Counted from the stretch's first letter, positions 1 to 10,235 are shown. The stretch is DNA of 64,000 nt from Emydura subglobosa (GCA_007922225.1 ML679956.1:69742111-69806110), one strand, 5' to 3'. The notes: generated by a model from the sequence alone, not told the origin. Made by a program: numbers and translations.

Positions 1-1530
1 TTCTGGAGCAGTTGGGTTTTGGGGGGGGGCCGCATGAGTGAGCTGCATGACTAATTACCAGGGCACTGGTGGGTTTGTACTGCCTGCTCTAACTGTGCTG
101 GTGCAGTTTTGCTGCTCCAGGACTCACGCTAGTTAGAGTAAAGCTCGCTCAGGTGTGTCAGCGCGAGCAGCGGCCACACTCAGTGAGTGCAGTCTAGCCC
201 TACCCTAAAATAGGTCCAGACTGGTCATTGTTTAGGGAGGTGCACGGCAGGTGGTGATGCTCTCCATCATCTGTAGGCCTTCCACACCATTCAAACGAAG
301 GTGGAGGAGGCAGGAAAGAGGGCCATGTTAGGACACCGTTGAACTCAGCCAGGTGTCTGTATTCATATGCCAGGCATACTTTGGCTCAGGTGCTCTGAGG
401 TATTCAGCATGGATTAACATCTGTTAATGAACCACTAGTCTATGTTAATATGAAAATTGGGCTGTGTGGCTGAGCTACCAGCGCTATTAGTTGCACATGT
501 AGGTCAAAATTTTCATAACGAGTGCCTGAAGTGATGCACTGGCACCCAAGCAGCCTCAATTTCGGAGGCGAAGCTCACTCAGTGAGGCAATCTGGAGCGG
601 CACATGCGCAGAACCACTCACTGCCAAATCCAGTATGGCTGCCGGTACCTAAGCTTAAAAACCACTGGCCTCAAGTACATCACTTGCCCACACATACACC
701 AGCTTGCATGTGCAAAGGAAGCTTCTAAGCACAAAACATTCACCTGTGCAAGTTTAGAGGCCAGCGTGAAAATAGAGCCCCAAAAAGTCTTTTGAGCATT
801 CATGTCTGGGTAAAAATGAGTGTATCCCAACCAAACTCCCCCATACTCTTGTCTGATGAGATTTAACATCAGGGGTTTCTCCCTTAGTGAGGGAGAAAAC
901 ATGCCTGTGCAGAGAGACAACAAAAAGCTTCTGCACCATTTGAGTTTCACTTAGGCCCATTCCCACAGACCTTGTGTTGGCGTTCTGTCCAGGGATACAG
1001 TTCATGTTCTTTTTCTGCCTCCTCAGCAAAGTTGTCTCCTTGCTGTAGTTCTGCATAGTTGCACTTTTTGACATTAATTCAAGAAGACATGAAACCATGT
1101 CGAGAAAGTGCCTGTCAAGTCCTCACTATGCAGTGGCAATGCCCTTCCTTTGTGCGTTACATGCTGAAAGCCTAAGCTGCTTGACCCTGGCGTCTTCATT
1201 TGAATAGTTCTCGCTCTTCACGGCTAAATCCCTACCTGAGCCCACGCTTTAAAAGAAAGGCCAGTTCTGTGTGAAGGTTGTTCAGAGGGCGACCGAATCA
1301 TTTAATGATGACTCGTGCTAAAGTTAAATTGAGGCAAATATTAATTTGCCAACATGGAGGAAAAAAAAAAAACAGAGAAAATTCCAGTCAGCTCAAACAT
1401 GTGTGTTAATGCATCTTGGGCTTCTCGTCAACTGTGCTCTGGCGTGGGGCAATTCTCCAAAAGGGAAAAAGTGAGCAGTCTTCTTTCAAAGACAGACCCA
1501 CAGAATTTGTCTTGCGGGAAAGGGAGCCTC
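1..1530. other. No gene recognised; unclassified DNA
   Basis: I see no exon, RNA gene or clear transposon here. Open frames on both strands (for example 618-950 and 754-1098 minus) overlap each other, start at arbitrary ATGs and show no motif I recognise. A short A-run lies at about 1358-1372. The phrase 'tcaaaattttca' near 505 is like wording in old turtle repeats, but it is too short to assign. Confidence 0.5.
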
Positions 1531-1532
1531 TT

Positions 1533-1797
1533 GAAAGAATGAGACCTGGTCTACACGTAAAACTTAGGTCAACCTTGCTGTGTCGCTCAGGGCTGTGAAA
1601 AATGTTCTGCCCTGAGTACCATAGTTAAATCAGCCTAACCCCTGGTATAGACACAGCTAAGTTGACAGAAGGAGCCTTCCATTGATCCAGCTACCACCTC
1701 TCAGAGAGGTGACTTAACTACATGGATGGAAGAACTCCTTCCCGACCATGCGACAGTGGCATAGCTGCAGCTGTGCCACACCAGTGTAGCCATACCC
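1533..1797. mobile_element. Non-autonomous DNA transposon fragment (GGTCTACAC-type ends)
   Basis: The left end reads cctggtctacac and the right end gtgtagccatacc, which form short imperfect terminal inverted repeats. The interior has the 'ttaggtcaac...taaatcagcctaacccctggtatagacacagc' type of wording seen in turtle MITEs of this group. There is no open frame and no transposase. I could not find a convincing target duplication, so the exact ends are provisional. It is a decayed, immobile copy. Confidence 0.55.
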
Positions 1798-3400
1798 TTT
1801 CTCCCCCCAGGGTAGCTCTGCTGATTAAGGGGGCTGGTCCTCAGCCTTTGAAGTCAATGGGAATTTGGCCATCAGCAGCGAAAATGCTAGACTGGGTCGC
1901 ATGGCCTGATTTGCAAAGGTGCTGAGTGCTTGCAGTTCTCATTATCTTCCCGGGAGATGGGATTGCTCAGCACGTTTAAAAATCCAGGCCATGAATGTCT
2001 GATTATAGGGGGAGATTTTCTAAAGCACAAAGGGCAGTTAAGTACCCACCTCTCATTGAAAGCCAGTGTGCCTTTGAAGATTTCCCCTCCACTTCTATTT
2101 TGAGATATCAGTGTATGGTCTTGTCCCAGCTTCTACTCTGAGAAGCAGGATGTATTGAGATATATTCTTTTTTTAAAAAAAAAAAGCGGGTTAAAGAGGT
2201 AATTAAAAACCAATAGACGCAGGAATCAATTATTCTTTATGGTCACACTGTCATAGGGTGACTCTGGCTATATCAGAAGGTGCAGGGACCATGTACCTGT
2301 GCTGCAGCAGCTGAAGCAGATTAGGCTTTAAAAGAGAGCACGCACTTGGTCTTGGAGAAGGAAGAGGAGACTTGGTGAGTCAGAGTTAGGCAGCTGCATG
2401 AAGCAGGACTGCCAGCGTCCCCTGGAAGGTGAGCCAGTGACAGCCTGAGCGGTAAAGAGGGAAAATCCTCTGGGAGCATAGCCTTGGGTGAGCTGAAGAA
2501 CTGTTTGTTTGGCTTGTGTAAGTTTGGGACAATAAAACTGCCTAAAAGAGACTGTGGGTGTGGCAGCAGATCCTTTGCAAGCTGTGGAGAAGCCCTCCCT
2601 TGTTACACGCATATTTTGTTGAATGAGTTTGAAACAGAATAATATTAAGTGTGCACCAGAACAAAACTGCCAAATTATACAATAAAACAAGCTACTGATG
2701 GAAAGTGCCATACAAGAGCTGGATATTATTATTACTACTACCATATGCCCTGGAAGAGTAGATCATACTGAAAGCTAGACATTTATTGGCTAAGGCAGTA
2801 ACTAGATTCATTTAATGTTGTTTTAAAGTCCTAAACTAATGCAGTACACTTACATTAAGAATCAAACACTGGGCAATCCAACGGAAAGTGGCCATTATTA
2901 GTATTTATTGTTTGCTGTTTCACAGCCTTGTATCTTGCGTCATTATTTGCAGCAGTGCAGAGTGAGTATAAATTACTACCATATCAGAATTGTAATATTT
3001 TATACCCATTTTACACAGTTCTAAATGACAAGACAAGGGCAAAGCAGTGGAGAATAAGATGCTCTGTTTATTAGATGCACAAAAACAACATTAAAAGAAT
3101 TTAGTAAGGCTACAAAGACAAAACAGTCAAAAGCTGGGAAATGACAGAAATTAAGGTTGCCTGTGCAGCATTTCTTCAGCCCCTTGTGCATATGCATTAT
3201 GATACAATCTTTACTTATGTGATCACATACCACTTTTTTCCACAGGACTCCTGCCTTATTCAATGCATCCTGTGCTGGGGATGAATCAGGGCAGTGTAGT
3301 AAAGGAGTCTGTTGTCTGTAGGACCCATGCTTCATCTGTTGCAGAAATTGGAAAGTGTGTAGTGACTAAGGCAAGAGGCTGCAGGAAGAGTAATGATGGT
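1798..3400. other. Unique-looking DNA, no gene recognised
   Basis: The only repeat-like items are a 'gaagtcaatgggaatttggcc' phrase at about 1850-1870, belonging to the palindromic family described elsewhere, and a T/A-rich run at about 2165-2186. The 138-codon frame at 2328-2744 (minus) has no recognisable domain and I do not call it a gene. Confidence 0.5.
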
Positions 3401-3404
3401 CTCA

Positions 3405-3745
3405 TGGTTGAGGTGGTTAAATGCTGCCCTGGAGAACTGGATTCTGTGCCTGCTTCTGCCACAGAGTTCCTGCGTAAGGCGAAGCAAGTTATTTACACCA
3501 AACTTTCAGAAGTGGGCACTAGCTGTGTGTGCCTCATTTCATGTGTGCCCAACTTGAGATACTGCTTTGCAAAAGTCCTGAGCGCTCACGATCACCGGTG
3601 AAGTCAGTGACAGGTCTGCTTGAATATACGAAGAACCATATAATGTGAAGTACTTTTTGGATATTTTTGACCTTGTTCTTTGTGCCTCAGTTCCCGATCT
3701 ATAAAGTGGGGATAATTTCTCTTCCCCTCACCTCACTGGGGGATT
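3405..3745 (+). mobile_element. MIR/Cry-like tRNA SINE split by a ~180-bp insertion
   Basis: The SINE body starts around 3405 (ggtggttaaatgctgccctgg... gattctgtgcctgcttctgcc) and runs to about 3495 (gcaagttattta). It resumes at about 3678 with tgtgcctcagttcccgatc and continues through ataaagtggggataat. In this SINE class the two halves are normally contiguous ('...aagtcactta' then 'ctgtgcctcagtttcc...'). The intervening 3496-3677 has wording of another turtle repeat (tttcagaagtgggcac, gtgcccaacttgagatac, gagcgctcac). The SINE is old and cannot be expected to be active. Confidence 0.55.
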
Positions 3746-3765
3746 GGGGGATTTTCAAGTAAATG

Positions 3766-4345
3766 TTTGTGAAACACTTGGATACTGTAGTGATAAGCAC
3801 CACAGAAAAGTCCATGAGGCTATTAATAATTCTGTCTTCATAGCAGGATTTGAATAATGTGCAGTCAATAAGGCCTGGAGGGCACACATTGTTTTCTCCT
3901 CATTGTTCAATGTATTGAAGAGCTGCTTGCTAATGCATGCAACCTTAATTCTGGCAGTTCCTAACTTTTCAGGGCTTGACTTTCCAACCTTAATAATGTT
4001 CCTATAACACAATTTGTGTGTTATCTCCTAGGCTTTTTAAAAAGCAAACTGGAAAAACAGATCTAGTCCTGTGGCATCATATTTACATCCACATGGTTAA
4101 TTAGCAGAGCTGGAAACTTTAGATGCACCACAGAGACCTCTGCCACTTGAGTAAGTGATAGCAGCAGTAGGTTGTCATCTGTGTGGACCAGCACTAGAAA
4201 GAGAGGTCACACACAGTTTGCCAACGGGTTTGAAAGCTATTTGCTGATGGCAAGGAACGATGAGACTTAGGAATCTTTGATTCTATTCCAAGCTGTGGAG
4301 GGGAGTATATTCTAGTACACGTAAACTGTTCTGTCTGTTGATCTA
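3766..4345. other. Unique-looking DNA, nothing recognised
   Basis: No repeat boundary, RNA fold or credible coding frame is visible in this stretch. Confidence 0.4.
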
Positions 4346-4351
4346 AACTTG

Positions 4352-4545
4352 GCCCCTTCTACGCTATCCCCTCCAACATATCACTGTCACAGTCCTGTCT
4401 CTTCCCCATTCCTGGCTCCTTGTCCCATTCTCATTCTCCTTGTGTACATTATTGCAGTCTCCACTCCTCAGGCTTCTCATCCCAGTTCCAATCTCCTTGT
4501 CCAGCCAGTCCCAATTCCCTCCTCCCAGCTCCTTGACTGTATTTC
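4352..4545. repeat. Pyrimidine-rich degenerate tandem repeat
   Basis: Phrases of the type 'ctccttgtcc', 'cccattctcattctccttgt', 'cccagttccaatctccttgt' and 'cagctccttg' recur in one direction through about 190 bp of C/T-rich DNA. This looks like a decayed short tandem array of roughly 20-45 bp units. It accounts for the complementary open frames on both strands. No gene is implied. Confidence 0.4.
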
Positions 4546-4590
4546 TCCTTTGCTTTCTTTTTGGAAACAGCTGAACCATTTTGGCTAAAA

Positions 4591-4621
4591 TTTAAATAAA
4601 TAAGTAAATAAATAAAATAAT
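4591..4621. repeat. (AAAT)n microsatellite
   Basis: Imperfect repeats of aaat/aaataag (taaataaataagtaaataaa...). A simple sequence repeat. Confidence 0.75.
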
Positions 4622-5075
4622 CCTCTGGTGGACAACTACCATAGAAAATTTCAGCCCAAATGGTTGTCTGGCAAAGTTATAAACAACTGAAACGGGTTTT
4701 ATAATGGGACGTGTCAAGCAACTTTAATAATAGGCAGGATTACCAATCTATTATAAATGTGTCAAAAGTATGTTGAGCCTTGTACAAAACTTGGGAGAGA
4801 GTGAGAACTAAAGATAGGATTCCTAACAAAAAATAAACATGTCAAACAGATACATCGTGACATTTGAAATGCCCTTTATTTTCAGATTATGATTTAATGC
4901 AGAAACAGGAGAATTTGTTTTGCCAATCTTAGCATCCACTCAAAAATCACGAGTTCTGTCTTTAGACGTGACCTCCACACCTTTGTAGTCCAAGTTCTGC
5001 TTGGCCTTTGGCAAAGGGAAAGTTCTAGGCTGCTTACATTTTAACTATTTTTTTTAAAAAATCTTTTATTTGATT
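4622..5075. other. No gene recognised
   Basis: AT-rich DNA with no recognisable gene, repeat end or RNA element. Confidence 0.4.
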
Positions 5076-5084
5076 TTCCTGACG

Positions 5085-5246
5085 GCCTGAGAAACAGGGC
5101 AAAAATACTTTCAAACAGCTGGGGTCTTCTGTTGGGTCCTGCCTGCGGTGCCTGGGACTTCAGGGTCCCCCTCGCCGTCCGCGGTGGTTGAGACCCTCCA
5201 CCCCCCTGCGTCCCGATATTTTACTCTTGCGATCTGGTCACCCTAG
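5085..5246. mobile_element. hAT-like MITE, right end clear, left end unclear
   Basis: The right 40 bp (cgtcccgatattttactc...gatctggtcaccctag) match the end of the complete element at 60999-61122, whose ends read TAGCGTGACCAGAT and ATCTGATCACCCTA. The left part is a different GC-rich sequence (cctgggacttcagggtcc). The expected left inverted repeat is not visible. The phrase ttcctga flanks both sides (about 5075 and 5247), so a degenerate target duplication is possible but unproven. Confidence 0.45.
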
Positions 5247-6002
5247 TTCCTGAGAAGCTTAAAAATATGTCCTAAGTGTAACCTAAAGGCCCAAAAACCA
5301 AAAGGCAAAGAAAAAGATCCTAAAATTAATTTTTTTTAAATCTGATGATTTTGGAGGGGTCCCCGATTCATGATTTTTTGAGCATTTGGGATGGCAATAC
5401 CAAATTAGAGAAGGGCCCAGCCCCTGTAATCTGTCTACTGACTCCTGCCATGTGACTGAGAATAACCTTTTGTATCCCCAACACAACTCATGTTTCTGGA
5501 GCCAGTCTCTCTCCAGCACAGGGATGGGCCTAGACCAAATGGCAACCCAGACAAGAAGCGTCTTCAGCACCTACCTCCTCCATTTCATTTGTAGCCCATT
5601 TCATGACTTTGATGAACAATTTGCATGCATGATTTATCCCGTCATATAAAATGATAAATTGGCACACTAGGATCCGTAAAGCTGTATTTATTCATGCCAT
5701 ATATAAGCAAATAAAAACAATTGTTTCCTCCAAGCTTATAGAAACTTTTTAATTTTCAGAATAACTGAAATGTACTAACATCAAGAAATTTCACTGTGCA
5801 CCAACACTGGGTGGACCAGTATTAAATAGTGTTACAGCAGATGATGGTGTTAGAATGTTAACCCTAGTCATTTAGTTCAAAAGGTCACTTTTCTTGCCTT
5901 TGCCCTTGTGAACTGAAGCACAGCGTCAGAGAGAGCCAAAGACTGGCCAATGGCATTTTCAAGCAATAATAGCAAGAAGTAACAGTATTTCTTTCAAATT
6001 GT
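5247..6002. other. No gene recognised
   Basis: AT-rich sequence. The wording 'tcatgattttttgagcattt' near 5369 resembles a turtle repeat fragment. The opposed frames at 5283-5570 (minus) and 5386-5649 (plus) have no known motif. Confidence 0.4.
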
Positions 6003-6205
6003 TGCACAGATAGGGATTCGATAGATCTCTCTGGAATCTCATTAAATATGTCCTTTATTAGTCCTTACTTACACTCTTCAAGTCTTAAAACACACGTAGA
6101 CTTTCACAACTACACAATAAAGCAAGGTTCACAACATTGCAGCTGGGCTGTCACTTCACTTCAGTTTGGTCTTATATCTCGCTGACTGACTGGCGACGCC
6201 CCGTT

Positions 6206-6213
6206 CTTATATA
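6206..6213 (-). promoter_or_regulatory. TATA box of the LTR-like unit
   Basis: TATATAAG on the minus strand, followed by GC-richer sequence. A start site would be expected roughly 25-30 bases downstream, near 6180. It lies about 20 bp downstream of the heat-shock-element-like array, a normal promoter spacing. Confidence 0.55.
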
Positions 6214-6235
6214 CCCGCGAGGGCATGGCTGACAA

Positions 6236-6326
6236 CATTCTAGGAGGTTCGAGGAAAATGTAGGTCTCAGAAAGTCTGGAAGGTTCCACGAGATTCTACA
6301 AAGGTCCAGAACATTCTAGGAGGTTT
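6236..6326 (-). promoter_or_regulatory. Heat-shock-element-like pentamer array
   Basis: Heat-shock factor sites are alternating GAA and TTC triplets spaced every 5 bp. Here TTC-GGA-TTC-GGA starts at 6238, 6243, 6248 and 6253. GAA-TTC-CGA-TTC starts at 6279, 6284, 6289 and 6294. GAA-TTC-GGA-TTT starts at 6309, 6314, 6319 and 6324, in phase with the second group. Several GAA positions are GGA or CGA, so affinity is uncertain. The array sits immediately upstream of the TATA box on the same strand. Confidence 0.5.
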
Positions 6327-6345
6327 GTGAAAAATGAATCCACAT

Positions 6346-7200
6346 ATGGAATACCTGGAATATTTCACTTCAAACATTCGCTTTTTCCTTTTTGTCACTA
6401 ACAACAAAAACAGCAACCTGAGCCTGGCACCTCCCAAGCCCGGCATCTCAGGCGATCGCCTCGGTCACCTGCCCATAAATACTGCCCTGCTCCAGGACTC
6501 CTATGTGTCACACCTGTATTACAGGGCTCAACCCACAATCCCTTCCATCCAAATACTCCTGACCTTTCTGAAAATTTGGATCTGGGATTTGAATGCTGAG
6601 GCTTGGGGGCCCATATGTCCAAAATATAAATGTCTCTCATCTAAAATGAAAAGAGGGCAATGCGTGGTTTTCAGAGTCATTTCACTTTAGCAAAAGAACA
6701 GAAAGTGGCCTGAAATTGCTTCCCGTAATTGTCAATAGGCCCGATGGAAGCCAGTTTACTGGGGCATTTCTGAAAGGCTCAAGCCTGTGAAGTGGTGTGT
6801 GCCCTCAACTCTCATTGACATCACTTTGCAGGAAGCTATCAGCCACTCAAGGATTAGGTCCCAAGCTGAGAGTGGACAGGGAGGGAGCGAATGAGCACCT
6901 ATGGATGTGGTATGCTCAGTATATATCATCCTGAATTTATCAGGCTGCAGGACCAGTGGTAGACTTGTCCCATGGGACTCTTATTCATTTACTCAGATCA
7001 AGGCTTAGCTGGCTTGCACAAACTGCACAGGCCACTGTGGGCAGTGAAAAGGTCAACAGAAGCAAATATCTCCTCTGTGCTTACAACACCCACATGCATC
7101 CTGATGGGCATGCCAGCTTTTCCTCCGGGAGTACAACAAAGCCTCAATTGCTTAGCAACACAAGGCAGATGTAGAAAATATTGCAAATGTGATCAAGACT
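6346..7200. other. No gene recognised
   Basis: Mixed-composition DNA. The 118-codon frame at 6334-6690 overlaps the LTR-like edge, is opposed by a minus-strand frame, and shows no domain. Frames around 6956-7214 are three mutually overlapping chance frames. Confidence 0.4.
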
Positions 7201-8510
7201 TTTTGTTGCGGTGATTGTTGTAACGGCTGGTGGTTTGTTTTTTAAGTTAAAATATTGAATTTGATTGGATCGGGCTGACACTTTATAACATCCAATGAGA
7301 AAAGAGAAGCATGTGTGGGAGGTGAAGCGGATGATATGGTTCTGTTTTTAAGAGAGTTGGCTAATGGCACAGAGATATGATAAATAATTCTGTTTAATTT
7401 AAGGCTCAGGAGTTTCTAATCGAATTGCATCACTTGTGGCTCTAGTGCTTTTGTTCAGGTCAGAAAACCTTCCCTCTGCTACTGTGAATCATGAACAGAG
7501 GCTTTCTAAGTATTAGAGAGCCTTGTTGAAGTTAAAGGAAATCATGTTCTTTCTAATAGCACTTTACTCTGGAGGGCTGAATAGATGGACTGCTAAAGTA
7601 TACACACAGTTTAAAGAAGATTGGGAGCGTGGCAAGGTTATTATGTGTAGCAAATTAGACAAGTAAACCAGAAGGGAAGGTAGAACAGCGGTTTTGTCCT
7701 GCTCAGTGAAAAAGCAACTAATATCTGCTCCCACAAAAGCTCACCCCAAAGTCAAATACCAATCTTTATATTCTTTTCATCAGATGGCGAGTAACAGAGG
7801 TTATTGGAAAGAAAGAAAGAAAAACGGCTCGCTGCTGTTAGCTATAACACATTTTAACACTGATTGGAAAATAACAGCCCATGCTGTTGTAATTAGAGCC
7901 ATTGAGTTTTAATTGTTGCTGTACTTGCAGAGGCAAAAGGAGGTTTCTAGCCAAATGCCAGACTATAAAAAATGTTTGTTTATTTGGGTTGAAACTGGGA
8001 CATGTATGCTGGAAACGATCTGCAGTGCACAGTCTTGAATATCTTTGAAAGCTGAACTGTGAATAGCCTTAAGCAGTTTGCTCATGAGGTTGAGAACGAG
8101 AAGACTTACCTGAGCTGTCAATGATTTTAAAGGTGTGAGACCTTTTCCTCCACTCGTCTGGGAGCATATCTTAAAGTAATAACATTAAAAGCACTTTACC
8201 CATAAAAGGAAGAAAATGACCATTTCATGCTTCACAGTAGCCTTTGCTTCTTCGGCTCACTCCACTCAGGGAGCAGGTCCCCAAGTACACAATTGCCTCT
8301 CTGTTAACACAACTGAGAAGTAATCCAAGTATACCCAGGAATTATGTCACTTTGGAAGTGATATAAACTACACTGGAAGAAGGCACCCTTATTCTGGAAT
8401 AAGTGCCCGGAGAGGGTGGTATACCAGTATAGTTATAATGGTAATGGTAACGATCTAATTGCAGGTTCAAGGCCAATGTGAGGAATTCGGGGAATTTACT
8501 ACCACTCATC
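7201..8510. other. Repeat-free AT-rich DNA, possible conserved noncoding segments
   Basis: This is one of the longer stretches with no repeat wording. Segments at about 7225-7460 and 7690-7930 are rich in TAAT/ATTA-type homeodomain cores (ataaataattctgtttaattt; gttgtaattagagcc; gagttttaattg). That is a common look for conserved developmental enhancers, but conservation cannot be tested here. The 72-codon frame at 7694-7912 has no recognised domain. Confidence 0.25.
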
Positions 8511-8545
8511 TTCATAGATTTTAAGGCCTGGAGGGATTATTATGG
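8511..8545 (-). mobile_element. CR1 3' tail fragment
   Basis: 'ttcatagattttaaggcctggagggattattatgg' is a worn version of the CR1 3' terminal motif (catagattcyaaggccagaagggaccattatgatc, reverse orientation). It lies directly beside the tail of the larger CR1 that starts at 8546, giving two 3' tails in tandem. Confidence 0.5.
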
Positions 8546-8691
8546 TCATAGATTCACAGATTCCAAGACCAGAAGGGACCACTATGATCATCTTGCCTGA
8601 CCTTCTGTATAAAACAGGCCAGAGGACTTCCCCTTAAAAAGTCCTAGAGAATATCTCTTAGCAAAAACATCCAGTCTTGATTTTAAAATTG

Positions 8692-8699
8692 CCCATAAT
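8692..8699. repeat. Target-site duplication, left copy (cccataat)
   Basis: The 8-bp word cccataat occurs here and again at 9214-9221, exactly flanking the 514-bp insertion within the CR1. Eight bases is the duplication size made by hAT transposases. Confidence 0.85.
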
Positions 8700-9213
8700 C
8701 ATGGGCGCCGGGTAATGTAGGTGGGGGAAGGCTTAGCCTTCCCAAAGAGTCAGGCATGGCCCTGCCCCCTCCTGCTGCTTCTGCAGCAGAGGCTTCTCAG
8801 GCACTGCTGGGGACACCAGGGTGCCATTTCGGGGTGGCTGGGGCTGCCGCACCAGGTCTGCCGGTGGTGCTGGGGTCACGCGCGGCCTCAGCTCCAGGAC
8901 CGCCAGCAGGCGATGGGGCTGCTGCACTGGGGTGGCTGGAGTCACGCTGGAGCCGCCGCTCTGGGGTGGCTGGGCCACGTGCAGCTCAGGCCGTCCGGCT
9001 GGTGCTGGGGCTGCTGGCCAGGACTCTCAGGCAGATGGGGGCGCTGGGGCATGGGCTTCCCGGCTCTGGAGTAGGGTGGGGCTCCTCTTCCTGCAGTGGG
9101 GGGGGGGAGCTCCACGGTGGTGAAAGAGGGACTGGGAGGGGTGTAGCCTCAGGAGGAAGGGGAGGAGCCATAGGCTAGCCTCCCCCTAACAGGCGGTTCA
9201 CCTGGTGCTCATA
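8700..9213. mobile_element. Non-autonomous hAT-like element, 514 bp, GC-rich
   Basis: Ends are CATGGGCGCCGGGT and, reverse-complemented, TATGAGCACCAGGT: 14-bp terminal inverted repeats differing only by transitions. Both sides carry the identical 8-bp duplication cccataat, and the CR1 sequence is continuous across the site once the element is removed. The interior is GC-rich, so long frames appear on both strands (8756-9178 plus, 140 codons; 8733-8978 minus). They encode Ala/Gly/Trp-rich or Pro-rich strings without a domain. There is no transposase; it would have been mobilised in trans. Confidence 0.85.
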
Positions 9214-9221
9214 CCCATAAT
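9214..9221. repeat. Target-site duplication, right copy (cccataat)
   Basis: Partner of the identical word at 8692-8699. Confidence 0.85.
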
Positions 9222-10235
9222 GGAGAATCCACCATGACCACTGGGAAATTATTTCAATGGTTAATTACCCTCCCTGATAAAAATATATGCCTTATTTCCA
9301 GTCTGAATTTTCTAGCTTCATCTTCCAGCCATTGGATCATGTTATACCTTTCTCTGCTAGACTGAAGAGCCCATTATTAAATATTTGTTCCCCACGTAGG
9401 TACTTATGGACTGTAATCAAGTCACCCGTAACCATCTCTTTGTTAAACTAACAAGATTGAGCACCTTGAGTCCATCACTATAAGGTATGTTTTCTAAACC
9501 TTTAACTCTCTCCAACTCATCAATATTTTTCTTGAATTGTGGAAATAATATTCCAGAAGCAGTCACCCCAGTACCAAATACTGAGGTAAAATAACCTCCA
9601 TTCTTACTCAAGATTCCACTGTTTATGCATCCAGGATTGTATTAGCTCTTTTGACCACAGCATCACATCGGGAGCTTATATTCAACTGATTATCTTCTAC
9701 AACCCACAAATCTTTTTCGGAGTCATTGCTTCTCAGGATAGAGTCCTCTATCCTGAAAATATAGCCTACATTCTTTGTTCATAGATGTATACATTTACAA
9801 TTAGCCATTTAAAACACATAATATTTCTTTTACCCAGTTTACCAAATGATCGTGATTACGCTGGATCAAGTGATCTGTCGTCTTCATTATTTCCCACTCC
9901 CCCAATTTTTGGTCATCTGCAAACATTGTCAGGATGAATTTGTGTTTTCTTTCAGGTCATTAATGTTAAATAGCATAAGGCCAGGTACCAATCTCTGTGG
10001 GACCCCACTAGAAACACATCTGCTCAATGATGATTCCCTGTTTACAATGACATTTTATCGATTAGCCAGCTTTTAATCCACTTATTGTGGGCCATACCAA
10101 TTTTATATCATTCTAGTTTTTTAATCAAAATGTTGTGTGGTATCAAGTCAAACACCTTACAGTAGAATAAGTAAATTACATCAACGCTATTACCTTTATC
10201 AACAAATCTTGTAACATCATCGAAAGATATATAGA

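Larger units (their letters stand above)
6003..6345 (-). mobile_element. Candidate solo LTR of an LTR retroelement
   Basis: Read on the minus strand the unit has a promoter-to-polyadenylation order. A U3-like block (about 6345-6232) carries a 16-bp direct repeat, AACATTCTAGGAGGTT at 6234-6249 and 6310-6325 (plus coordinates). A TATATAAG box follows at 6213-6206, then a transcribed-type region, then AATAAA at 6059-6054. The 3' limit is placed at a CA on the minus strand (6004-6003). This compact arrangement is typical of an LTR. I see no primer-binding site, no coding region and no clear short target duplication, so the 5' edge is approximate. It could instead be a captured promoter. The lineage (Ty3/Gypsy or endogenous retroviral) is not determined. 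Confidence 0.5.
8546..10232 (-). mobile_element. CR1 LINE, 5'-truncated, interrupted by a hAT insertion
   Basis: The 3' tail is at 8546-8699 (tcatagattcacagattcc..., ccagaagggacc, tatgatcatc). The element stops at a hAT-like insertion (8700-9213) and resumes at 9214-10232 with the CR1 reverse transcriptase C-terminus in reverse orientation. A frame at 9417-9611 (minus) shows the CR1 phrase ENIPYSD and the LVSLTKRWLR type of ending. Text near 9860-10140 matches the CR1 RT region that includes the 'ttaatgttaaatagcataaggcc...gggaccccactagaaacac' block. Stops and small indels are frequent; it is an inactive copy. Confidence 0.85.

Noticed and set aside
2328..2744. 138-codon minus-strand frame with a hydrophobic start
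   Set aside because: The sequence gives no recognisable domain, the start is arbitrary, and codon content looks like random AT-rich DNA.
6116..6122. AATAAAG on the plus strand as a poly(A) signal for a plus-strand gene
   Set aside because: No coding sequence precedes it on that strand, while the minus-strand TATA-to-AATAAA order is consistent with an LTR.
8733..9178. Long frames (up to 140 codons) on both strands
   Set aside because: They lie wholly inside the hAT-like element, are opposed, encode low-complexity Ala/Gly/Trp/Pro strings and result from high GC with few stops.
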